A stretch of DNA of 11,825 nt. Origin: DATBMY01 sp036554605. Its GTDB lineage: Bacteria > Acidobacteriota > Blastocatellia > UBA7656. The notes beneath the pieces are model-generated. The model did no database searches. It saw only the letters and a list, made by a program, of their open reading frames with translations, and had not been told where the DNA came from. How positions within the stretch are numbered: the stretch's first letter is position 1; each line of letters opens with the position of its first letter. Location of the stretch: NCBI GenBank assembly GCA_036554605.1, contig DATBMY010000168.1, positions 1 to 11,825 on the forward strand, in the 5' to 3' direction. Of the stretch, positions 6,622 to 11,825 are shown in pieces. The translations under genes were made by a program, and so were the position numbers.

Positions 6622-6937
6622 CGCGGCCGTAGTTCAGGCCCAAACCAGTAGTTTTCCTCAGTTCGCCCGCTAGTAGTTTATTTGTGCCGGGCAGGCTTAA
6701 AGTTTCTGTCGCTTCCCTGGATACGTGGCTCTTGCGGCGTCGACGGGCATTCCGCTCTTTTCACGCCGCGAGCATATTTCGGTTTGCCATCGGGGATAGC
6801 GGCCGTCACTCTTACTTCCCGCACAGTGCGCCGGCCGGCTCTTTTTAGCTTCAGCCTGAACGGCGCGGCCATCATCGCTTCGCACTCGCGATACGCTCGT
6901 AAGACTTTTCGAGCCATCGCGCATCGGGGGAGATAGT

Positions 6938-9900
6938 ATGATTCCGATATTCAACTTCCGCGGCTACACGGCTGTTGACCCGCTTGATCGCGCGCCTGCC
7001 TCAATGCGCCTCGCGCTGACCTGGAGCGTGAGCGCGGCGGTTGCGCTAATTTTCCTTTACGTCGAGAGCTACACGCTTCACATCGTCGAGTACAAAAGCG
7101 CCTGGGTCTTCTGGACCGGCGTCGCTCTCTATACCTTCGTCATTGGCACCTTGCTCGCCCTGCTTCGGAAATCAAGCTCGCTGCTGTTTTACCTGACGAT
7201 CGTCATCGTCTGCGGCTTAACCGATCTATGGCTTCAGGCTAATTTCAGAGATGTGCCCGCCAGGGCGTCGGAGGCGTGGTGGAGCTATGTGCCCGGCAAT
7301 TTCATCTCTGCCATTCCTGTGCCAGGGCGCTTTTTTGTCGCGTGGTCGTTCGATGGGATCATACAAGGGCCGCTCGTCCTGTTCCTCGCCCGGTTGCTTG
7401 CGGGCGTCATTTATCCGGCGAGCAAAGCAAGGCCCGAGCCCACGTTCGAGCAGCAGCAGGCTCTCTTCCCTCAAAAGTGGACCGACGAGACGGTCGCAAA
7501 GCCTAGCCGCGACGCCGGGTTCTGGATATTGCGTCTTCTGGCAATGGGCTACCTCGCTTACCTGGTCTTCTGCTTGATAGGCATTCTCGGGGCCTCGCCG
7601 TGGCCCGCACAGGCCGAGTCGTTGATCGTAATGACTTACGCCAATCCCGCGCTCGCGATCAATACCTTTGCCAAGATAAGCCTGATGGTGCTGCTCGGAT
7701 TCACGGGGGCCTATAACCGAGACGTTCGCTGGCACACGACCCTTGCCATGCTAGTCGGGCACACGGCGTCAACCGCGGGTTCACTCGCTCTGTATTTTTA
7801 CAACACTCCGCCCGACCCGCTCTATCACGACTTCCTGCTCACGTCGGCCATAGTTGACGGCGCGATGATTTTAATCTTCGCCTGGATACTATTTCGCTAC
7901 CGCGACAAGGCAAAGCAGTTCGCGGCGGAAAAGCAATTCCCCGATTACTTCTCGCTGCCCGATATGCTCAACCGTCTCCTCTTCTACGTCGTCGGCGCCG
8001 GGGCCGCGCTGATGATTCCGCTCGTCGTCTACCTGCGAGTCGCAACAGACGGCGCGAGCGGGCTGAGCGCGGTCTTCGGTTATCCCGACCCTCAGCTCGG
8101 CAACACCATCACGATGTTTGCGACGATGAGCGTGCTTGCTTTTCTGATGGCCCGGCGCGTGAAGCTGCGCGATTACCTTTTCGGAGTCTTGATGTTCGGG
8201 CTCTCGATTACATTTGCCGGCGAGCTTATATGGTCGATAGCGGGGCCGCTCTCCGGCCGTGGCATTGTCACAAGGGGCGGGGGGGTGGCCGAGGTCGATT
8301 GGTATTTCGCGCTGGCGGCTATTGTTGACGCGATCGTTATCGCCGCGATGCTCGGCTTCAGAAAGATGTACTACGAGATCGATTTCATGATCAACGCGCT
8401 CAATCCTTCGAGCGCGCAGAACGCCCTCGCCATTCACGACGCGGTCTATAGCGGCAACCCCGAAGAAAACAGTCTCGTGCTCAAGCGGATCGACCTGCAC
8501 GTCGCGGGAGTTCGCGGCAGGAAGCGCGGCCTCCTGAATTTCCCGTTCTGGCTTATCGAGCACCTCTTCAGCCCCCTCTTCTGGCTCCACCCAAAGTTCT
8601 CGACGATGAGCCGTGACGAGCGGCGGTATTTCTTGCGAAAGAGCATTATGCGAACCCCGAGCGAGTGCGCGCGGGCCTTCGTCCCCGCGCTCGCAAGCCT
8701 CGCATACAAGATAGGCACCGCGGTCCACGCATTCGCGACCTTCTCGCACTTCACCACAGTGAAGGCCTGGGAGGAAGTCGGCTACGTCCTGCCCGACGCG
8801 CGCAACCGCTTGCAGACCGATCACCCCAGGGCCGCGCCTCCATTCACGGCCGTAGCTTCGCTGCCCGACAGCCCCGACTCGACGCTCAACTTCAAGCCGG
8901 CGGAGCCGCCGGGCGGCAAGCCGCTCGTCGCCCCCCGACTCTCGACCACTGTCTCGCAGTCTCCTATCCCCGACGCGGTCGATTATTTGATCGTAGGCTC
9001 AGGGGCGGGCGGCGCGTGCATGGCTTACCGGCTGGCGAAGGAGATTGATAACGCTTCGCGCATTCTCGTCGTCGAGCGCGGCCCGCGGTACTCGCCGCTT
9101 CAGGATTTCAACGACGACGAGATGGAGATGATCCGCAAGCTCTACAAAGAAGGCGGGCTTCAGCAATCGAAGCGGTTCGACCTCATAGTGCTTCAAGGCG
9201 AATGCGTTGGCGGAACGACGGTCGTCAACAATGCCGTCTGCTTCGAGATGCCCGAAAGTGTGAAGCGAATCTGGCAGGAAACATACGGGCTCGATATCTC
9301 AACGCTCGGCGATGAGTACAACCTGATCGCGAAAGAGTTGGATATAAGCCGGATACCCGACCTCGCCATCAACTCCCGCATGCGAGAAAAATTTCTGGGC
9401 GGGGTCGAGGCTTACAATGCGGAATTGCCGCCGGATCAGAGATTGAGCACCGAAGTTCTCAAAGCCAACCAGCGGGACATGATAGGCGACGGGCTTGATA
9501 ATCTCGGCAACAAGCGGCTGCGCAAGCGCTCGATGCTTGAAACCTATTTGCCCTGGGCGGAAGCTCGCGGCGTCCAGATTATCTCGGACACAAGCGCCGT
9601 TCGCTTTATCCCGGACCGCGCGGGCAGGCGCGCCGAATCGGTTATGCTGCGCGACAACGCGGGCAATCTCAAGACGGTTAAAGTCCGCAAGGCGGTCATC
9701 GTCGCCGGGGGGGTGATTGCCAGCAGCCATTTTCTTATGCGCAGCGACTTGAAAGGAAATGTGGGCAAAGGCATGAGTTGTAACTTTGCCTTTCCTGTCG
9801 CTTTCGAATTCCCCGACACCCTCGATGCGTTCGACGGCACGCAAATCACGCTGGGCGCGCTCGACCCGCAAAGCCGGGCCATATTCGAGAGTTACTTCAA

Positions 9901-10504
9901 CCCGCCCGGCGCCTTCGCTCTCTCTCTGCCGTTTTATTTCGACAGGCTCGCGGGGCTGATGAAGAACTACCGGAGGCTCGCCAACTTCGGCGCGCTCGTG
10001 GGCGCCGAGCCGAACGGGGTGATCGAACTCAAAGGCGACCCGGTAACCGGCAGGCCATTCACCTGGAGCCTCGGCGATCAAGATAGAGAGAAGATCAAAT
10101 TCGCATTCGCGACGCTGCTCGAGATTGCGCGCGCGGCGGGCGCTACGCGAGGGATTCTTCCGACAACTCCTGGACTCGAGATACCGCTGACGCGCGACGA
10201 TATAGCCGAGTTCAAGAAGAATCTCGCGCCTTATCCGCTTCGCATGGACGACTTGAAACTGGCGACGGCTCACCCGCAAGGCGGGAACCGCATGATAGGA
10301 GATGGGTCGAAACATCGGGCCGAGCGCGTCGTCGACGGTGAGTTTCGCGTTGAAGGGTTTGAGAATGTATTCGTCGCCGACGCCTCGATCTTCCCGACGG
10401 GCATAACCGTCAACCCGCAGTGGACCATTATGGCGATGAGCTCGATGGCCGCTAAGAAGGTGCTCGAGAAAGCTGACGCGAAGGCAGCTGCGGCAAAAAG
10501 ATGA
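6938..10504 (+). CDS. Membrane-domain / GMC oxidoreductase fusion protein
   Basis: A 1188-residue protein combining a polytopic membrane half with a FAD-dependent GMC oxidoreductase. Residues about 24-475 contain roughly 12 hydrophobic helices (for example 24-46, 55-76, 81-99, 131-157, 194-217, 347-367, 412-435, 455-474); I do not recognise this half. Residues about 530-625 (FWLIEHLFSPLFWLHPKF, MSRDERRYFLRKSIMRTP, AWEEVGYVLPDARNR) resemble the helical segment preceding the flavin domain in long-chain alcohol oxidases. A Pro-rich linker leads to the FAD-binding motif GSGAGG (687-692) in VDYLIVGSGAGGACMAYRL, then GECVGGTTVVNNAV (754-767). The C-terminal catalytic region has HPQGGNRM with H1112, and N1159 in ITVNPQWT, the usual His/Asn pair, plus VFVADASIFPTG. 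The family oxidises alcohols, usually giving an aldehyde or ketone and, in oxidases, hydrogen peroxide. GGAG six bases before ATG 6938 sets the start. The stop is followed closely by the next gene. Substrate unknown; a lipid alcohol or sterol-like compound is inferred. Confidence 0.88.
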   Translation: MIPIFNFRGYTAVDPLDRAPASMRLALTWSVSAAVALIFLYVESYTLHIVEYKSAWVFWTGVALYTFVIGTLLALLRKSSSLLFYLTIVIVCGLTDLWLQANFRDVPARASEAWWSYVPGNFISAIPVPGRFFVAWSFDGIIQGPLVLFLARLLAGVIYPASKARPEPTFEQQQALFPQKWTDETVAKPSRDAGFWILRLLAMGYLAYLVFCLIGILGASPWPAQAESLIVMTYANPALAINTFAKISLMVLLGFTGAYNRDVRWHTTLAMLVGHTASTAGSLALYFYNTPPDPLYHDFLLTSAIVDGAMILIFAWILFRYRDKAKQFAAEKQFPDYFSLPDMLNRLLFYVVGAGAALMIPLVVYLRVATDGASGLSAVFGYPDPQLGNTITMFATMSVLAFLMARRVKLRDYLFGVLMFGLSITFAGELIWSIAGPLSGRGIVTRGGGVAEVDWYFALAAIVDAIVIAAMLGFRKMYYEIDFMINALNPSSAQNALAIHDAVYSGNPEENSLVLKRIDLHVAGVRGRKRGLLNFPFWLIEHLFSPLFWLHPKFSTMSRDERRYFLRKSIMRTPSECARAFVPALASLAYKIGTAVHAFATFSHFTTVKAWEEVGYVLPDARNRLQTDHPRAAPPFTAVASLPDSPDSTLNFKPAEPPGGKPLVAPRLSTTVSQSPIPDAVDYLIVGSGAGGACMAYRLAKEIDNASRILVVERGPRYSPLQDFNDDEMEMIRKLYKEGGLQQSKRFDLIVLQGECVGGTTVVNNAVCFEMPESVKRIWQETYGLDISTLGDEYNLIAKELDISRIPDLAINSRMREKFLGGVEAYNAELPPDQRLSTEVLKANQRDMIGDGLDNLGNKRLRKRSMLETYLPWAEARGVQIISDTSAVRFIPDRAGRRAESVMLRDNAGNLKTVKVRKAVIVAGGVIASSHFLMRSDLKGNVGKGMSCNFAFPVAFEFPDTLDAFDGTQITLGALDPQSRAIFESYFNPPGAFALSLPFYFDRLAGLMKNYRRLANFGALVGAEPNGVIELKGDPVTGRPFTWSLGDQDREKIKFAFATLLEIARAAGATRGILPTTPGLEIPLTRDDIAEFKKNLAPYPLRMDDLKLATAHPQGGNRMIGDGSKHRAERVVDGEFRVEGFENVFVADASIFPTGITVNPQWTIMAMSSMAAKKVLEKADAKAAAAKR

Positions 10505-10556
10505 TTCGAAGAAGGGACTGGTGATGCGGCGCGTGTCTGTGACGGCGCGGCCGACG

Positions 10557-10564
10557 AAGGAGGG
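10557..10564 (+). promoter_or_regulatory. Strong ribosome binding site favouring the GTG start at 10569
   Basis: AAGGAGGG followed by four bases and GTG 10569, in frame with the tandem SnoaL-like gene. The upstream ATG at 10524 has only a weak GGGA. The 15 extra residues it would add look unlike the family, so GTG is preferred. Confidence 0.6.
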
Positions 10565-10568
10565 AACT

Positions 10569-11510
10569 GTGGATCTTGTGGGACTGGTTCGGGATCACGT
10601 CGAGGCTGAGAACGAACATAATGTAGATCGCGTTATGGCGTCGGTGGCCGATGATGCCTGCTTTAAGACCTATCGCACGGGAGAGAGGTTGGACGGCAAG
10701 GTGCAGATACGCCGGTACTACGCCGAGATGTTTGAACAGATTCCCGACCTGCGCATAGAGATTCAAGAGACTATGAAGGACGAGGAAAAAAGGGAAGTCT
10801 TCGCTCAGTGCAGGATCACCGGGACAGACAGCGCCTACCGCTCCTGCATCGAACTTGCGAACAAGTGCCTGGAGTCCGAGGAGGCAATTCTCTACAAGTT
10901 CGATGAAGCCGGCAAGATCTCCGCCAGAACCCATTTCTTTGCGAGATCGGGGCTGGACCTCTACAGGCTTGCTCTGGCTCACGTCGAAGCTGAAAACAAC
11001 CAGAGCGTCGATATTGAGAAGAGGGCCGACCTGACCATGGCGACGGTCGCCGACGATGCCTACTATTTGATTTACCCGCTCGCGCAAGAGCTGCGAGGCA
11101 CCGAGAACCTGCGGCAGTATTACGCCGACTCATTCACCGCCTTGCCAGACATGCGCATAGAGATTACGCACATGATAAAGGATGAGGAGCAGAATGAAGT
11201 CTTCTGCCAGTACAGGATCACCGGGACGGACCGGGGCCATCTGCAGGGCCTGGCGGCAACCGGGAAGAAGATCGAATACTACGGCTGCATAATCTATAAG
11301 TTCAACGAAGGCGGGAAACTTCAATCCGAGATAACCTATTTTGAAACGACAGAGGTGCTCTCGACAATGGGGCTGATCAAACCCCCGACGACCCCGCTCG
11401 GCCTGATCGCATTGATCTTTCCGCAAAGCCCGATATTCACGCTGAAAACCATCTTGTACAATCTGTTTAACAAGAAGGGCTCGAACCCCGACGCGAAGAG
11501 AGGGAGTTGA
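10569..11510 (+). CDS. Tandem SnoaL-like (NTF2 fold) protein with hydrophobic tail
   Basis: A 313-residue protein holding two copies of a SnoaL-like domain (about residues 5-130 and 131-255). The copies share HVEAEN, the (M/L)A(S/T)VADDA block, YYA and the run PD(L/M)RIEI, then KDEE and RITGTD; the second copy has a six-residue insertion (EKRADL region). Copy 2 keeps the segment GLAATGKKIEYYGCIIYKF found in polyketide-cyclase and ester-cyclase-like members, while copy 1 has diverged there (IELANKCLESEEAILYKF). The family binds hydrophobic ligands and catalyses cyclisation, isomerisation or hydrolysis. A C-terminal tail of about 55 residues (STMGLIKPPTTPLGLIALIF and on) is hydrophobic and may touch the membrane. 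It begins 64 bases after the oxidoreductase stop (20 if ATG 10524 is used), so it is probably co-transcribed. No signal peptide. Confidence 0.88.
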   Translation: MDLVGLVRDHVEAENEHNVDRVMASVADDACFKTYRTGERLDGKVQIRRYYAEMFEQIPDLRIEIQETMKDEEKREVFAQCRITGTDSAYRSCIELANKCLESEEAILYKFDEAGKISARTHFFARSGLDLYRLALAHVEAENNQSVDIEKRADLTMATVADDAYYLIYPLAQELRGTENLRQYYADSFTALPDMRIEITHMIKDEEQNEVFCQYRITGTDRGHLQGLAATGKKIEYYGCIIYKFNEGGKLQSEITYFETTEVLSTMGLIKPPTTPLGLIALIFPQSPIFTLKTILYNLFNKKGSNPDAKRGS

Positions 11511-11567
11511 GCCGGTCGGGCGGGCAAGGACAGTTGGCGAGAAAATAATCTTGGACCGGAGAAAATG

Positions 11568-11825
11568 ATGGGTGAAAACCACGAAAAGCTCGAGCTGGCA
11601 AGTGAATCTATACCTCCGCGCGAGGATTACTTCATAGAGCAATTGGGAATCCTTTTAAGGAATAAAGTCCGGGACATGTATCCTCCCGGGAAGACGCTAC
11701 GAGACGCCCACCCCAAACAGCACGGCACCGTCATGGCTGAATTCATAATCGAGCCTGATCTGCCGCAAGACCTGAAGGTCGGGATTCTCAAAGAGTCCCG
11801 CACCTATCCGGCCCTTATTCGCTTC
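11568..11825 (+). CDS. Catalase-family haem protein (partial, C-terminus off the right edge)
   Basis: The first 86 residues of a protein of the catalase superfamily. The segment YPPGKTLRDAHPKQHGTVMA (residues 38-57) followed by EFIIEPDLPQDLKVGI and SRTYPALIRF corresponds to the distal haem side: H48 sits where the catalytic histidine of catalases is, in the pattern H-x-K-x-x-G. The short N-terminus before it matches the compact catalase-like group rather than classical catalases; that group includes true peroxide-degrading enzymes and hydroperoxide-converting relatives such as allene oxide synthase. GGAG at 11558-11561 lies six bases before ATG 11568; the adjacent ATG 11565 is too close. It follows the tandem SnoaL-like gene by 57 bases and is likely in the same operon. 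The proximal tyrosine lies beyond the window, so activity cannot be judged. Confidence 0.8.
   Translation, partial: MGENHEKLELASESIPPREDYFIEQLGILLRNKVRDMYPPGKTLRDAHPKQHGTVMAEFIIEPDLPQDLKVGILKESRTYPALIRF

Larger units (their letters stand above)
6424..6937. other. Divergent regulatory region and long leader
   Basis: This 514-bp gap separates the CoA-binding gene (leftward) from the oxidoreductase operon (rightward). It holds a promoter at 6593-6621 with a dyad in its spacer, another dyad just upstream, a TGACG/CGTCA dyad at 6489-6500 and a GC hairpin at 6538-6552. From the predicted start near 6628 to ATG 6938 there would be a leader of about 310 bases. Open frames inside the leader (6682-6936 plus, 6678-6917 minus) have no ribosome site and no known pattern; I treat them as non-coding. 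Confidence 0.6.

Noticed and set aside
6678..6917. Basic 79-codon minus-strand frame in the operon leader
   Set aside because: No ribosome site before its ATG, no known family, and it lies within the predicted leader of the opposite-strand operon.
7889..8824. 311-codon minus-strand open frame opposite the membrane half
   Set aside because: Composition is that of an antisense shadow; it has no ribosome site and no recognisable domain, while the plus strand has clear membrane helices.
9299..10315. 338-codon open frame on the minus strand inside the GMC domain
   Set aside because: It lies opposite conserved flavoenzyme motifs, is rich in Arg, Glu and Ala as expected from antisense GC-rich codons, and shows no family pattern.
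1181..11825. CRISPR array, phage genes or insertion sequence
   Set aside because: No regularly spaced repeats, no transposase, integrase or phage-like proteins were found on either strand.

Overview
The window looks like a piece of a moderately GC-rich Acidobacteriota chromosome, possibly class Blastocatellia. That assignment is inferred from protein style: a TonB-dependent receptor with an N-terminal carboxypeptidase-regulatory domain, a broken CadC-type winged-helix regulator, PPC and DUF3471-like domains in one secreted protein, and several NTF2/SnoaL-like proteins. It was not tested by any search. No CRISPR array, intact rRNA or tRNA, transposase or integrase was seen.

Layout. (1) Bases 1-1180, minus: the N-terminal 393 residues of an outer-membrane TonB-dependent receptor that runs off the left edge; it is uninterrupted. 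(2) 1181-1786: about 600 bp without a convincing gene, holding one REP-like palindrome. (3) 1787-3410, minus: a small SnoaL/NTF2-like protein and a secreted three-domain protein (PPC, NTF2-like, DUF3471-like). Between them lie a terminator-like hairpin and what looks like a decayed CAU-anticodon tRNA. (4) 3814-5447, plus: a class I SAM methyltransferase, then a secreted M48-family zinc metalloprotease, each apparently with its own signals. (5) 5448-5955: mostly non-coding, with a 51-codon remnant of a CadC-like winged-helix domain. (6) 5956-6423, minus: a small CoA-binding (YccU-like) protein. (7) 6424-6937: a divergent intergenic region with a good sigma70-type promoter facing right and a 14-bp dyad inside its spacer. 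(8) 6938 to the right edge, plus: an apparent operon of three genes.

That operon is the most interesting part. Its first gene encodes a 1188-residue protein that fuses about 12 membrane helices to a complete GMC-type FAD oxidoreductase resembling long-chain alcohol oxidases. The second encodes two tandem SnoaL-like domains made by an internal duplication. The third, cut by the right edge, is a catalase-family haem protein. The likely logic is that the membrane-bound oxidase works on a hydrophobic alcohol or sterol-like substrate and passes electrons to oxygen, giving hydrogen peroxide. The SnoaL pair would bind or rearrange the product, and the catalase-like enzyme would remove peroxide or use a hydroperoxide. 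The domain assignments are read from the sequence; the pathway is inference.
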